Of a DNA stretch of 64,000 bases, positions 1-9,426 are shown piece after piece. The notes beneath the pieces are model-generated. The model was not told the DNA's origin. It searched no databases and was given only the letters and a program-made list of their open reading frames with translations. This DNA is from Methylobacterium sp. B4 (lineage in GTDB: Bacteria; Pseudomonadota; Alphaproteobacteria; Rhizobiales; Beijerinckiaceae), in NCBI RefSeq assembly GCF_003201865.1, contig NZ_QJJJ01000001.1, positions 310,001 through 374,000 of the forward strand, in the 5' to 3' direction. Positions within the stretch are counted from its first letter, which is position 1; the number at the start of each line of letters is the position of its first letter. Made by a program: the position numbers and the translations under genes.

Positions 1-1511
1 GCGAGGAAGTCGTCGACACCGGCCTCCGCCGCGATGGCGGCCGCGGTGACGGGATTGTCGCCGGTGATCATCACCGTGCGGATGCCCATCCGGCGCAGTT
101 CCGCGAAGCGCTCGCGAATGCCGCCCTTCACGATGTCCTTGAGCGCGACGACGCCGAGCAGCCGTCCGTCGCGCGCGACCGCGAGCGGCGTGCCGCCCGC
201 CCTGGCGATCGCCTCGGCGAGGGCGCGCACCTCGGCGACGGCCTCGGTCTCCGGCCGGACGGCCAGGGCGAGATCCGCCTCGCCGCGCACCGGCACAGGG
301 CCGGAGACGGCGGCGATGACGGCCTCGACCGCGCCCTTGCGGATCGAGGCGCCGTCGATATCGATCCCGCTCATGCGCGTCTGGGCGGTGAAGGGGACGA
401 AGGTGGCACCCAGGTCCGCCATGTCACGTGCCCGGATGCCGTAGGCTTCCTTGGCGAGCACGACGATCGAGCGCCCCTCCGGCGTCTCGTCGGCGAGCGA
501 GGCGAGTTGCGCCGCATCCGCCAGTTCCTGCTCGGAGACGCCGCGCACGGCGCAAAACTCCGTCGCTTGGCGATTGCCCAGGGTGATGGTGCCGGTCTTG
601 TCGAGGAGCAGCGTGTCGACATCGCCCGCCGCCTCGACGGCGCGGCCGGACATGGCCAGCACATTGAAGCGCACCAGCCGGTCCATGCCGGCGATGCCGA
701 TGGCCGAGAGCAGTGCGCCGATCGTGGTCGGGATCAGCGTCACGAACAGCGCGACCAGCACGATCACGGGGATGGCGCCGCCGGCATAGCTCGCGAAGCT
801 CGGGATGCTCGCCACCGCGATGACGAAGACGAGGGTGAGCCCGGCGAGCAGGATGTTGAGAGCGATCTCGTTGGGCGTCTTCTGGCGCGCGGCGCCCTCG
901 ACCAGGGCGATCATGCGATCGACGAAGGTCGAGCCGGCGGCGGCGGTGATGCGCACCTTGATCGCGTCGGAGAGCACCTGCGTGCCCCCGGTCACCGCCG
1001 AGCGGTCGCCGCCGGATTCGCGGATCACGGGCGCGGACTCGCCGGTGATGGCGGCCTCGTTCACGGAGGCGACGCCCTCGATGACCTCGCCGTCGGAGGG
1101 GATGAGATCGCCGGCTTCCACCAGGACGACGTCGCCGACCTTGAGGGCGGTGCCGGCCACCGTCTCGTAGTCCCGCCCGCGCCCGGTGAGTCGCTTGGCC
1201 GTCATCTCGGTGCGGGTGCGCCGGAGCGAGTCGGCCTGGGCCTTGCCACGCCCCTCGGCCAAGGCCTCGGCGAAGTTGGCGAACAGCAGGGTGAACCAGA
1301 GCCAGAGCACGATCTGGCCGGAGAAGAACAGGTCGGCCCCACCCGTGGCGAGATCGCGGAGGAACAGCACGGTGGTCAGGGCGGCCACGACTTCGACCAC
1401 GAACATGACCGGGTTTCGGATCATGGCGCGCGGGTCGAGCTTCCTGACGGAGCCGAGGAGCGCCGGGCCGACCAGGGCTACGGCGAACAGGGACGAGGTC
1501 TTGCGGGACAT
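1..1511 (-). CDS. kdpB: KdpB, catalytic subunit of K+-transporting P-type ATPase (C-terminus cut by window edge)
   Basis: Catalytic ATP-hydrolysing subunit of the high-affinity KdpFABC potassium uptake pump in the inner membrane. Reading leftward from ATG at 1511, the protein opens MSRKTSSLF and shows early membrane segments, the actuator-domain TGES motif ([10 protein letters not shown]) and the P-type phosphorylation motif [11 protein letters not shown]. The residues before the edge include [10 protein letters not shown], so about 500 of the usual ~690 residues are present and the remainder lies left of the window. It is the last kdp gene visible, 58 bases downstream of a small coupled reading frame that follows kdpA. 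kdpC and perhaps kdpDE would be expected beyond the edge. The family call is secure. Confidence 0.97.
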   Translation of the reverse strand, partial: MSRKTSSLFAVALVGPALLGSVRKLDPRAMIRNPVMFVVEVVAALTTVLFLRDLATGGADLFFSGQIVLWLWFTLLFANFAEALAEGRGKAQADSLRRTRTEMTAKRLTGRGRDYETVAGTALKVGDVVLVEAGDLIPSDGEVIEGVASVNEAAITGESAPVIRESGGDRSAVTGGTQVLSDAIKVRITAAAGSTFVDRMIALVEGAARQKTPNEIALNILLAGLTLVFVIAVASIPSFASYAGGAIPVIVLVALFVTLIPTTIGALLSAIGIAGMDRLVRFNVLAMSGRAVEAAGDVDTLLLDKTGTITLGNRQATEFCAVRGVSEQELADAAQLASLADETPEGRSIVVLAKEAYGIRARDMADLGATFVPFTAQTRMSGIDIDGASIRKGAVEAVIAAVSGPVPVRGEADLALAVRPETEAVAEVRALAEAIARAGGTPLAVARDGRLLGVVALKDIVKGGIRERFAELRRMGIRTVMITGDNPVTAAAIAAEAGVDDFL

Positions 1512-1569
1512 GGATGGTGGTGTCCGGGAAGGAGCGAGGGGGCTCGGCAGCGGGCCGGGCCGTGTCGGT

Positions 1570-1770
1570 TCAGGATGCGGTCGTCTCGGACGCCAGGGCG
1601 AAGGCCGCCATCAGGGCGAGGCCGCCGAGGAGGGCGACGCCGAGGAGCGCCAGGACGAGGTCGGAGGTGCGCAGGGGGTTCAGCCCGCCGCCGTGGGCGC
1701 GATGGAGCGGCGGCCGCTGCCGCGGCAGTCCGCGGCGCGGAAGGCGCCGGGACGGAAGGGGGTGCGCCAT
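1570..1770 (-). CDS. Small one-helix membrane protein between kdpA and kdpB
   Basis: Predicted 66-residue protein with a basic, proline/arginine-rich N-terminus ([14 protein letters not shown]) and one hydrophobic segment near the C-terminus ([20 protein letters not shown]). Its ATG follows the kdpA stop after a single base (TGAgATG), which suggests translational coupling. A shorter product starting inside the frame is possible, since only the helix looks protein-like. I do not recognise a family. Position inside the operon suggests an accessory peptide of the Kdp complex, but this is inference; it could also be a spacer that happens to be open. Confidence 0.5.
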   Translation of the reverse strand: MAHPLPSRRLPRRGLPRQRPPLHRAHGGGLNPLRTSDLVLALLGVALLGGLALMAAFALASETTAS

Positions 1771-1771
1771 C

Positions 1772-3487
1772 TCAGCCGCCCGCCGGGAAGGTCTGGCCGG
1801 CCTCGCCCGCGAGGTGCTCGACGATCGGCCCGAGGGCCAGGGAGGGGAAGAAGGTGAGGCCGCCGATGATCAGCACCACGCCGACGAGGAGGCCGACGAA
1901 CAGGCCGCCATGGGTCGGCAGCGTGCCGGCGGAGGCCGGGACCGTCTTCTTGGCCGCCAGCGAGCCCGCGATGGCCAGGACCGGGATCTTCACGAAGAAG
2001 CGCCCGAGCAGCATCGCGACCGCCAGGGTCGCGTTGTAGAAGGGCGTGTTGGCCGTGAGCCCGCCGAAGGCCGAGCCGTTGTTGGCCGCCGCGGAGGTGT
2101 AGGCGTAGAGGATCTCCGAGAAGCCGTGCGGGCCGGCATTGGCGGGCCCCGCGAGCCCGGCGGGCAGCACGGTCGCGAGCGCCGTGAAGCCGAGCATCGC
2201 CAGCGGCAGGCAGAGGATGCCGAGCATCGCCATCTTCACCTCCCGGGCCTCGATCTTCTTGCCGAGATATTCGGGAGTGCGGCCGACCATCAGGCCGGCG
2301 ACGAAGATCGCCACGATCACGAAGACGAGCATGCCGTAGAGCCCGGCACCGACGCCGCCGACGATGACCTCGCCGAGCTGCATGTTGAGCAGGGGCACGA
2401 GGCCGCCGAGCGCCGTGAACGAGTCGTGCATGGCGTTGACCGCGCCGCAGGAGGCGGCGGTGGTGATGGTGGCGAAGAGCGCGGAGGCCGCGATGCCGAA
2501 GCGGACCTCCTTGCCCTCCATGTTTCCGCCGCTCAGGCCGAGATGGGCGAGGACGCCATTGGGGTTCGCCTCGGCCCAGTAGGTGACGAGGACGCCGGCC
2601 AGGAACAGCACGCCCATCGCCGAGAGGATCGCCCAGCCCTGACGCTCATCCCCGACCATGCGGCCGAACACGTTGGTCATCGCCGCCCCGATCGCGAAGA
2701 TCGCCACCATCTGCAGGAGGTTCGAGAGCGCCGTCGGGTTCTCGAAGGGATGCGCCGCGTTGGCGTTGAAGAAGCCGCCGCCGTTGGTGCCGAGCATCTT
2801 GATCGCGACCTGGCTCGCCACCGGCCCGACCGCGATGGTCTGCCTGATGCCCTCCAGGGTCGTGGCCTCGACGGACGGCCCGAGCGTCTGCGGCATCCCC
2901 TGCGAGACCAGCACCAGCGCGAGCAGGAGGCAGAGCGGAAGCAGGACGTAGAGGGTAGCGCGGGTCAGATCGACCCAGAACGAGCCGAGCGTCTTCGTCG
3001 AGGCGCGGCCGAACCCGCGGATCAGCGCCACGGCGACCGCCATGCCCGACGCTGCCGAGACGAAGTTCTGGACCGTGAGCCCGAGCATCTGGCTCAAGTA
3101 CGAGAGTGTGGTCTCGCCGCCGTAGGACTGCCAGTTCGTGTTGGTGACGAAGCTCGCCGCGGTGTTGAAGGCGAGGTCGGGCGCCACCGCGGCCTGCCCG
3201 GCCGGGTTCAGCGGCAGCCCCGCCTGCAGGCGCAGGAGCGCGTAGAGCAGCACGAAGCCGAGTCCGTTGAACACGACCATCGCGCCGGCGTAGCCGAGCC
3301 AGCTCTGTTCCTGACGCGCGTCGATGCCGGAGAGACGGTAGAGGCCGCGCTCGAACGGGGCGACCACGGGCGAGAGCAGGGTGCGCTCGCCGTTGAAGAC
3401 ACGGGTCATGTAGCCGCCGAGCGGCTTGACGAGCGCCAGCACGACCGCGCCGTACAGCGCGATCTGCATCCAGCCTTGGAGTGTCAT
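1772..3487 (-). CDS. kdpA: KdpA, potassium-binding and translocating subunit
   Basis: Polytopic inner-membrane subunit of KdpFABC that selects and conducts K+, related to the MPM/Trk channel superfamily. The 571-residue length matches the family (about 560-590). Selectivity-filter-like loops are visible in order: [41 protein letters not shown] and [10 protein letters not shown], each followed by membrane helices. The N-terminus [19 protein letters not shown] is typical. It lies 23 bases downstream of kdpF and ends one base before a coupled small frame, followed by kdpB, so the genes form one operon. Transcription is usually controlled by KdpDE, whose genes are not in the window. Confidence 0.98.
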   Translation of the reverse strand: MTLQGWMQIALYGAVVLALVKPLGGYMTRVFNGERTLLSPVVAPFERGLYRLSGIDARQEQSWLGYAGAMVVFNGLGFVLLYALLRLQAGLPLNPAGQAAVAPDLAFNTAASFVTNTNWQSYGGETTLSYLSQMLGLTVQNFVSAASGMAVAVALIRGFGRASTKTLGSFWVDLTRATLYVLLPLCLLLALVLVSQGMPQTLGPSVEATTLEGIRQTIAVGPVASQVAIKMLGTNGGGFFNANAAHPFENPTALSNLLQMVAIFAIGAAMTNVFGRMVGDERQGWAILSAMGVLFLAGVLVTYWAEANPNGVLAHLGLSGGNMEGKEVRFGIAASALFATITTAASCGAVNAMHDSFTALGGLVPLLNMQLGEVIVGGVGAGLYGMLVFVIVAIFVAGLMVGRTPEYLGKKIEAREVKMAMLGILCLPLAMLGFTALATVLPAGLAGPANAGPHGFSEILYAYTSAAANNGSAFGGLTANTPFYNATLAVAMLLGRFFVKIPVLAIAGSLAAKKTVPASAGTLPTHGGLFVGLLVGVVLIIGGLTFFPSLALGPIVEHLAGEAGQTFPAGG

Positions 3488-3510
3488 GGGGGAAGTCCGT
3501 GCTCGGCCGC

Positions 3511-3600
3511 TCAGAACCGCTCGGGGCGGACGAGGGCGTAGGTGAGGTAGACGAGGAGCCCGGCCGCCACGCAGGCGCCGAGGGCGAGGTCGAGAGTCAT
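3511..3600 (-). CDS. kdpF: KdpF, small stabilising subunit of the Kdp ATPase
   Basis: A 29-residue single-helix peptide: [19 protein letters not shown], then [10 protein letters not shown]. The length, one transmembrane helix and C-terminal ALVRPERF ending are hallmarks of KdpF, which packs against KdpA in the lipid bilayer and stabilises the pump. It is preceded by AAGGA seven bases before the ATG and sits directly upstream of kdpA. Too short for most gene callers. Confidence 0.92.
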   Translation of the reverse strand: MTLDLALGACVAAGLLVYLTYALVRPERF

Positions 3601-3611
3601 GGGGGCTTCCT

Positions 3612-3695
3612 TCAGAGGCGCTCGCAGAGCGCGGCGTAGCCCGCGGCGAGCGCGAAGAAGGCGAGGCCCGCGGCGATGAAGACGATGTCGAGCAT
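3612..3695 (-). CDS. 27-residue membrane peptide upstream of kdpF
   Basis: A second micro-gene, 11 bases upstream of kdpF, encoding a 27-residue hydrophobic peptide that begins [20 protein letters not shown] and ends ALCERL. AGGGA lies about seven bases before the ATG. From memory, similar tiny peptides ending in LC(E/D)R(L/V) lie in front of kdpF in other proteobacterial kdp operons, but I cannot verify that here. It may be the first gene of the operon and a further small partner of KdpA. Its function is unknown. Confidence 0.7.
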   Translation of the reverse strand: MLDIVFIAAGLAFFALAAGYAALCERL

Positions 3696-3822
3696 GGGGC
3701 GTCCCTGTCCGATCGGCCGCCCGATCCCGGGAGTACCGGGGCCCGAGCGGCCGCCCCGGAATCTGGCCTGGAACCGCGTTAGGGTTCGAGAGGGGGCAAA
3801 CGGCGATCGCGTGAGGATCGCA

Positions 3823-4107
3823 TTAGGATCGGCCGGAGCCCGGCGCCGTCGATCCGACCGCGCGCGCCTCCGGACGCCAGGCCGATTGCAACTGCCGGCA
3901 GGCGCCGGGAACATCGATCAGCGCCGCGCTGGGACAGGTGCCGCGCCACCGGGCCCGGTCGACCCGTATGACGCCCGTGTCTTCGACCGCGAAGCCGCTG
4001 AACGGCACGCCGCAGGCGCGGCAGCGACCGGCGAGGCGCTGGAGCGCGGTCGACGGACACGGCGCAGTCGGATGTTCGCTCGGACCGGGCAGGAAGCCCG
4101 CGCTCAG
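3823..4107 (-). CDS. Possible small cysteine-containing protein, start uncertain
   Basis: The frame read from about 4080 down to 3823 looks protein-like: CRACGVPFSGFAVEDTG, then RWRGTCPSAALIDVPGACR. The CxxC plus two later cysteines could bind zinc. No ATG, GTG or TTG precedes this part at a sensible distance. A CTG at 4107-4105 overlaps the stop of the upstream 46-residue gene (CTGA) and would give 94 residues by coupled initiation. It could instead be a decayed gene. I do not recognise the family. Confidence 0.33.
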   Translation of the reverse strand: MSAGFLPGPSEHPTAPCPSTALQRLAGRCRACGVPFSGFAVEDTGVIRVDRARWRGTCPSAALIDVPGACRQLQSAWRPEARAVGSTAPGSGRS

Positions 4108-4244
4108 GAGGCGGACAGGAGGTCGAGGAGGTTCAGGGCGAGCAGGGCCAGGGAGAGGACGGACCAGGAGTCCAGGCCCAGGATCATCAGTCTGAAGGCG
4201 TGGTCGGTCCTGAACTCGGCGGCGATGTGCCGGAAGACAGTCAT
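4104..4244 (-). CDS. 46-residue membrane protein upstream of kdp operon
   Basis: Begins MTVFRHIAAEFRTDHAFRLM, followed by a hydrophobic stretch (LGLDSWSVLSLALLALNLLD) that would form one helix. GGAG lies eight bases before the ATG. It points the same way as the kdp genes about 400 bases upstream of the first kdp peptide, but whether it is cotranscribed cannot be seen. No family is recognised. Clear initiation signals and a charged-then-hydrophobic layout argue that it is real. Confidence 0.55.
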   Translation of the reverse strand: MTVFRHIAAEFRTDHAFRLMILGLDSWSVLSLALLALNLLDLLSAS

Positions 4245-4433
4245 TGCGATGCTCCATCCGGACGGGTGCCCGGTGGTGCGAGACGTCTTACTTTGCCCGT
4301 GAGGAACCCAGACGGAGGCAAAGGCTCCGGCATAGGGATTTCATAAGGAGCGGCGCGGGCCCCGGGTCCGCATCAAGCTTCCTTAACCTTAATCGGCTGT
4401 GATCGTGCCCGTCATCGAACGTCCGACGTGCCC

Positions 4434-5597
4434 ATGCCATCGACTGCCCGGGCCGGCCGCAGCGCCGCCCTCCCCATCTCCGAGCGCCGCCTTGCCCTCA
4501 CGCTCGGCATCGGATGCGCCCTCGCCATCCTCTGGGTGCTGGCAGCGAGCTACTACCTCGTCTTCCACGACGAGGCGCTGGCCCGCTTCGTCTCCCGTCA
4601 GAGCGCGATGCAATACGCCTACGAGGAGCGGCTCGGCGCCCTCCAGCGTGCCCTCGATCGCGCGGCCGCCGAGCGCCAGACGGCCCGCGGCGGCGTCGAG
4701 AGCCGTCTCGCGGCTCTGGCCGAGCGGCAGGACCTGATCGAGAAGCGCCAGGGTCTGCTTTCCGGTCTCGGCGGTGCGGCGGCCCAGATCGACGTGCCGC
4801 CGGCTCCCGCCCCGGTTTCCGAGGCGCCGCGGGTGCAAAAGCCGTTCCCGACTCCGGAGTTGCGGTTCGGCGGCGACGATCGCGCCGAAGCCGATCCGGG
4901 CCCCGGCGCCCGCGTGGCCCGGCTGGAAACCGCCCTCGACCGGATCGGCGAGGCCCAGTCCCGCGCGCTGGCCGGCGTCGCCCGCCAAGCCGAGCGCAGC
5001 GCCGAGCGGTTTCGCGACCTGATCGCCCGCACCGGCCTGTCGCCCGCCCGCTTCGACGCGCCGAAGGAGGGCGTCGGCGGTCCCCTGGTGCCGCTCGCCG
5101 GCGACGCCTTCGAGCGGGCGTTGACCGAGGCCCGCCGCCAGATCGAGGAAGAGACGCATCTGCGCCGGGTCGCCGCCGCCCTCCCCTTCCGCCAGCCCCT
5201 GCCCGGCGAGATCACCTTCAGCAGCGGCTTCGGCGCCCGGCTCGATCCCTTCACCCGCGGCTATGCCCTCCATACGGGCCTCGACATGCGCGCGGCGACC
5301 GGCGCCCCGGTCCACGCCACGGCGGCCGGGCGGGTGACCGCCGCCGAATATGCCGGCGGCTACGGCAACATGGTCGAGGTCGATCACGGCCGCGGCCTCG
5401 TCACCCGCTACGCGCATCTCTCCGCGGCCGCGGTCTCCGTCGGCCAGCGGGTCGAGGCGGGCAGCGTGATCGGATTGGCCGGTTCGACGGGGCGCTCCAC
5501 CGGGAGCCACCTGCACTACGAGACCCGCATCGACGGCGAGCCGGTCGATCCGCAGCGGTTTCTGCGCGCAGGCGCGCAGCTCGTCTTCGCCGATTGA
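4434..5597 (+). CDS. M23 family (LytM-type) metallopeptidase, membrane-anchored
   Basis: Probable peptidoglycan-remodelling endopeptidase or an inactive activator of amidases, anchored in the inner membrane and facing the periplasm. A membrane segment follows a short cytoplasmic stretch (LALTLGIGCALAILWVLAAS). Next comes a coiled-coil-like charged region (residues about 60-110) and a proline-rich linker, then the C-terminal M23 domain. Zinc-site residues look intact: HTGLDM and, near the end, GSHLHYETR. ATG at 4434 was chosen; an in-frame GTG lies at 4428. It is convergent with prfB across a palindromic terminator-like repeat. No partner gene identifies the specific role. Confidence 0.93.
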   Translation: MPSTARAGRSAALPISERRLALTLGIGCALAILWVLAASYYLVFHDEALARFVSRQSAMQYAYEERLGALQRALDRAAAERQTARGGVESRLAALAERQDLIEKRQGLLSGLGGAAAQIDVPPAPAPVSEAPRVQKPFPTPELRFGGDDRAEADPGPGARVARLETALDRIGEAQSRALAGVARQAERSAERFRDLIARTGLSPARFDAPKEGVGGPLVPLAGDAFERALTEARRQIEEETHLRRVAAALPFRQPLPGEITFSSGFGARLDPFTRGYALHTGLDMRAATGAPVHATAAGRVTAAEYAGGYGNMVEVDHGRGLVTRYAHLSAAAVSVGQRVEAGSVIGLAGSTGRSTGSHLHYETRIDGEPVDPQRFLRAGAQLVFAD

Positions 5598-5603
5598 GGG
5601 AGG

Positions 5604-5631
5604 CCCTCGCCCCGGAGCGCCGGGGAGAGGG
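5604..5631. terminator. Palindromic repeat between convergent genes, likely bidirectional terminator
   Basis: CCCTCGCCCCGG, a 4-base AGCG loop, then CCGGGGAGAGGG: a 12-base stem with one mismatched pair, between the stops of the M23 peptidase and prfB. The sequence resembles the GGGGAGAGGG palindromes near 45.63 and 45.86 kb, so it may be a member of the same dispersed family that here also ends transcription. Confidence 0.55.
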
Positions 5632-5639
5632 TGTCTCGC

Positions 5640-6768
5640 TCAGTCGATGTCGGCCACTTCCTCGCTGCCGCCATAGACCCGCTGCGCCAGCGAGGCTTCC
5701 ATGAACGGGTCGAGGTCGCCGTCCAGAACCTCGTCCGGATCGGTGGACTGGGTGCCCGTGCGCAGATCCTTTACGAGCTGGTACGGCTGAAGCACGTAGC
5801 TTCGGATCTGGTGGCCCCAGCCGATCTCGGTCTTCGAGGCGGCCTCGGCGTTGGCCTTCTCCTCGCGCTTCTTCAGCTCGGCCTCGTAGAGGCGGGCGCG
5901 CAGCATGTTCCAGGCGGTGGCCCGGTTCTTGTGCTGCGAGCGCTCCTGCTGGCACGCCACAACGATGCCGGTCGGGTTGTGCGTGATGCGCACCGCCGAA
6001 TCGGTCGTGTTGACGTGCTGGCCGCCCGCGCCCGATGACCGGTAGGTGTCGATGCGGCAGTCCGATTCCTTGATCTCGATCTCGATCCGGTCGTCGACGA
6101 CCGGATAGACCCATACGCTCGCGAAGCTGGTGTGCCGTCGGGCGTTGGAATCGTAGGGCGAAATCCGCACCAGCCGGTGCACGCCGGATTCGGTCTTGAG
6201 CCAGCCATAGGCGTTGTGGCCCTTGATCAGGAGCGTGGCGCCCTTGATCCCGGCCTCTTCGCCGTCGGTCATCTCGACGATCTCGACCTTGAACTTCCGG
6301 CGCTCGGCCCAGCGGGCATACATGCGCTGGAGCATGTTGGCCCAGTCCTGGCTCTCGGTGCCGCCCGCGCCCGCATGGACTTCGAGATAGGTGTCGAAGC
6401 CGTCGGCCTCGCCCGAGAGCAGGGTCTCGACCTGCCGGCTCGCGGCCTCCTTCTCGACCGCCTTGATCGCGGCCTCGCCCTCGTTGATGGAGGCTTGGTC
6501 ACCCTCCATCTCGCCGAGTTCGATCAGCGTCGCGCCATCCTCGAGCTCGCGTTCGAGCTTCTTGATCGCGGTGACGGCCTCGTCGAGCTCCTGGCGCTCG
6601 CGCATGACCTTCTGTGCGGCCTCTGGATCGTTCCAGAGGTCGGGATTCTCGGAAGCCGCATTCAGCTCCGCGAGACGTTTATCGACGGTGTCCCAGTCAA
6701 AGATGCCTCCTCAGCAGCCCTATAGACTGCTTGGCGGCATCCGAGGCCTGTTCGATCTCGGCGCGCAT
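5640..6768 (-). CDS. prfB: Peptide chain release factor 2, translated through a programmed +1 frameshift
   Basis: RF2 recognises UGA and UAA stop codons and triggers peptidyl-tRNA hydrolysis on the ribosome. The first 23 codons (ATG at 6768, [10 protein letters not shown]) end at an in-frame TGA (6699-6697). A +1 shift there continues into a 352-residue frame ([12 protein letters not shown]), giving 375 residues, the normal RF2 length. The RF2 tripeptide SPF region is replaced by the usual neighbourhood of the peptidyl-transferase motif, seen as [10 protein letters not shown], with the conserved GGQ. The gene is autoregulated: scarce RF2 slows UGA decoding and favours the shift. Callers that ignore the shift would truncate it to start at 6605. 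Confidence 0.97.
6697..6711 (-). promoter_or_regulatory. prfB: prfB programmed +1 frameshift site
   Basis: On the minus strand the codons read AGG AGG CAT CTT TGA C. This has the three canonical parts: an internal Shine-Dalgarno (AGGAGG) three bases before the slippery CTT codon, the poorly terminated TGA followed by C, and continuation in the +1 frame at GAC. The arrangement matches the known bacterial RF2 shift site with spacing preserved. Confidence 0.96.
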
Positions 6769-6844
6769 CTGGTGTGAAACTCGTATGTCGGTGTGGCCCG
6801 GGGTGATACCGGGCGCCTCCCGCCCTGTAAACCGCCGCACCACG

Positions 6845-7339
6845 ATGCTCAGCCTCCGATCCCGCCGTCTCCGCCTCTTCGCCGCGGTCCTCGCCGTGAT
6901 CGCGGCGGGCCTCGGCGTGCGCTATCTGCCGCTCGGCATGCCGAAAGAGGTCGTGAAGTATGCGGGCTCCGTCCTGTGGGGCGCGATGGTCTACGGACTC
7001 GTCGCGTTCGTACGGCCCGCCGCCCCGGTCGCGCGGCTAGCGGCGATCGCTCTGATCGTCGCCGTGTTGGTCGAGCTGTTCCGCCTCGTCCACACGCCGG
7101 GGCTCGATGCCTTCCGCTTGACGCTGGCGGGGCAATTGTTGCTCGGCCGCGTCTTCTCACCGTGGAACGTCGCGGCCTACGCCGCCGGTATCGGGCTGGC
7201 GGCGGCGCTTGATCGGAGCACACGGCGACTCCACGGGCGGCGGAACGTTGCCGATGCGCTGGCGATGCCGGGCGTCGCGGAGATCGATTTCGAGCCGCCT
7301 CGCGCGAAGATCGCTCGCCGTCCGGCTGATTTTTCGTGA
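6845..7339 (+). CDS. DUF2809 family membrane protein
   Basis: A 164-residue inner-membrane protein with about four helices: LFAAVLAVIAAGLGVRYLP, a GSVLWGAMVYGLVAFV segment, AALIALIVAVL-type and AAYAAGIGLAAAL. The motif order, with VELF(R) before a short loop and a LL(L)GRVFSPWNVAAY stretch, fits my memory of DUF2809 proteins, whose function is unknown. ATG at 6845 begins MLSLRSRRLRLF, a basic lead-in consistent with an N-in topology. It is transcribed divergently from prfB with a 76-base gap. Confidence 0.8.
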   Translation: MLSLRSRRLRLFAAVLAVIAAGLGVRYLPLGMPKEVVKYAGSVLWGAMVYGLVAFVRPAAPVARLAAIALIVAVLVELFRLVHTPGLDAFRLTLAGQLLLGRVFSPWNVAAYAAGIGLAAALDRSTRRLHGRRNVADALAMPGVAEIDFEPPRAKIARRPADFS

Positions 7340-7374
7340 TGTGAGGTGGCCGGCGACGAGCCGACCGGCGTGGT

Positions 7375-7470
7375 TCAGCCTCCCGACAGGGCCCGCACCA
7401 CCGCCCGGTTCGGCGCGATCAGGGCGGCGAGAACGCCGAGGATGCCAGCCAACGCCCGCATCCTCCGCAT
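7375..7470 (-). CDS. Possible 31-residue hydrophobic peptide after lysK
   Basis: MRRMRALAGILGVLAALIAP, then NRAVVRALSGG: a basic start, one short hydrophobic core and a basic tail. It starts 15 bases after the lysyl-tRNA synthetase stop on the same strand, with GC-rich purines upstream but no clear Shine-Dalgarno. It could be a real micro-membrane peptide or a chance frame. Confidence 0.35.
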   Translation of the reverse strand: MRRMRALAGILGVLAALIAPNRAVVRALSGG

Positions 7471-7485
7471 CGGCCCCGCCCCTGC

Positions 7486-9189
7486 TCAGGCTGCCGCGGC
7501 CTTGCGGCTCGCCAGGAAGGCCTCGTGCTCGGCCACCAGCGCGCCGCTCAGTGCCTTCTCGATCAGCGCCCGGGTGCCCGCCACGCCGTAGAGCGCGATG
7601 AACGAGCCGAAGCGCGGTCCCTGCGCCTCGCCGAACAGCACGTTGTAGATCGAGGCGAACCACGTCTTGGAGACGCCGGGCCGTCCGTCAGGGCTCTTGG
7701 CCTTGCCCGACAGGTCGGGGAAGTGGCGCCGTCCGACCTCGTAGACGATGGCCTGCAACGCTTCCGGATCGGTCGATCTCTCGTGCTCCTCGAGCGTCCC
7801 CGCGAGGTCGCGCAGAGCGGCGGCCTCCTCTTCGGTGGGGGCACGGTACTGCTTCTGCGGCCGCACGAAGTCCCGGTAATAGGCGAGCGCGCGCGTCACG
7901 AGACCGGCGAGCCGCGGATGCGTCTCGGGTCCGACATTCGGGGCATAGCGGCGAATGAAGCCCCACAGCACCGCCTCGTCCTCGGCATTGGCCACTGCCA
8001 CGAGGTTCAGGAGCATGCCGAAGGAGAGCGTGGTGCCGGCCTCATCGATGGTCTCGATGGCCGGCGGGGCGCCTGCGTGCAGGTGCCAGACCGGATTGCC
8101 GAGCCGATGCTTGGCCTCCTGGCCGGCGAAACGGCCCAAGAAGTTGTCGTACTCGTCGACGTGGCGCGGAATCACGTCGAAGAACAGGCGCTTGGCCTCG
8201 CGGGGCTTGTTGTACATGAACAAAGCCAGCGATTCCGGGGTGGCGTAGGTCAGCCACTCGTCGATGGTCAGGCCGTTGCCCTTCGACTTCGAGATCTTCT
8301 GGCCCTTCTCGTCGAGGAAGAGTTCGTAGTTGAACCCCTCCGGCGGCTCGGCCCCGAGGGCGCGGGCGATCTGGCCCGAGAGCTTGACCGAATCGATCAG
8401 GTCCTTGCCGGCCATCTCGTAATCGACGCCCAGCGCGACCCAGCGCATCGCCCAGTCGGGCTTCCACTGCAGCTTGACGTGGCCGCCGGTCACCGGCGTC
8501 TCGTAGGACTCGTTCGTCGCCGGATCGCGCCAGACGATGGTGCCGGCGGCGGGCCGAACCTCGTCGATCGCCACCTGCATCACGTGGCCGGTGACGGGGT
8601 GGATCGGCAGGAAGGGCGAGTAGCTCGCCGAGCGCTCGGCCCGCAGCGAGGGCAGCATGATCGCCATCACCGCCTCGTAGCGCTCCAGCACGAGGCGCAG
8701 CGTGTCGTCGAAGAGGCCGGCCTTGTAGCACTCGGTGGCCGAGCGGAACTCGTAGTCGAAGCCGAAGGCGTCGAGGAAGCGGCGCAGCTCGGCGTTGTTG
8801 TGCGCGCCGAAGCTCTCATGCGTGCCGAACGGGTCGGGCACCCGGGTCAGCGGGAGGTTCAGGGCCTCGGCCAGCCGCTCGCGGTTCGGCACGTTGTCAG
8901 GGACTTTGCGCAGGCCGTCCATGTCATCGGAGAAGGCGATCAGCCGGGTCGGCACCGCGTCCTTGGTCAGCACCCGGAAGGCGTGGCGCACCATGGAGGT
9001 GCGGGCGACCTCGCCGAAGGTGCCGATATGCGGCAGGCCCGAGGGGCCGTAGCCGGTCTCGAACAGCACCTCGCTCTTGGGCTTCCTCTCCAGCCGCGCC
9101 ACGAGCTTGCGCGCCTCCTCGAACGGCCAGGCGGCGGCGGAGGCGGCGGCCTCCAGAATGTCGGGGTCGAGACGAAGGGGCGCGGACAT
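7486..9189 (-). CDS. lysK: Class I lysyl-tRNA synthetase
   Basis: Charges tRNA-Lys with lysine in the cytosol. This is the class I enzyme, found in archaea, spirochaetes and many alphaproteobacteria in place of the common class II LysRS. From [10 protein letters not shown] the Rossmann-fold signature PHIGTF is at about residues 54-58 and KISKS at about 298-302. The C-terminal helical anticodon-binding part follows, for 567 residues in all. An in-frame ATG at 9234 would add 15 residues; the later start matches the usual N-terminus better. No class II lysS is present in the window, so whether the organism has both cannot be said. Confidence 0.96.
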   Translation of the reverse strand: MSAPLRLDPDILEAAASAAAWPFEEARKLVARLERKPKSEVLFETGYGPSGLPHIGTFGEVARTSMVRHAFRVLTKDAVPTRLIAFSDDMDGLRKVPDNVPNRERLAEALNLPLTRVPDPFGTHESFGAHNNAELRRFLDAFGFDYEFRSATECYKAGLFDDTLRLVLERYEAVMAIMLPSLRAERSASYSPFLPIHPVTGHVMQVAIDEVRPAAGTIVWRDPATNESYETPVTGGHVKLQWKPDWAMRWVALGVDYEMAGKDLIDSVKLSGQIARALGAEPPEGFNYELFLDEKGQKISKSKGNGLTIDEWLTYATPESLALFMYNKPREAKRLFFDVIPRHVDEYDNFLGRFAGQEAKHRLGNPVWHLHAGAPPAIETIDEAGTTLSFGMLLNLVAVANAEDEAVLWGFIRRYAPNVGPETHPRLAGLVTRALAYYRDFVRPQKQYRAPTEEEAAALRDLAGTLEEHERSTDPEALQAIVYEVGRRHFPDLSGKAKSPDGRPGVSKTWFASIYNVLFGEAQGPRFGSFIALYGVAGTRALIEKALSGALVAEHEAFLASRKAAAA

Positions 9190-9426
9190 CGGAAGGGAGC
9201 TTTTCGGGGTTTGGACAAGCGTCACACCGGCCATCCGGGCCGGGGCGCGAGAGCGGGCAACCTATGGAGCGAGGGAGCCGGGGTCAACGCAGCCCTTCCG
9301 CCCGACGACGCGAGATCCTGCTTGAGAACGCGTCTCCCATCCACCGGCCTCAGCCTGCGAGGCCTGCGCTGCGCTCCGGCACCTCGGGATGCGGGCGGGA
9401 GCCGGGTCGAGGAGCCTTCTCGATAA

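Noticed and set aside
507..3541. Long plus-strand frames (510 and 675 residues) opposite kdpB and kdpA
   Set aside because: They lie opposite genes with strong family motifs and translate to arginine, histidine and glutamate-rich repeats typical of antisense frames in GC-rich DNA.
3676..4302. 208-residue plus-strand frame over the kdp upstream region
   Set aside because: Arginine-rich, no domain, and antisense to three minus-strand frames with better signals.
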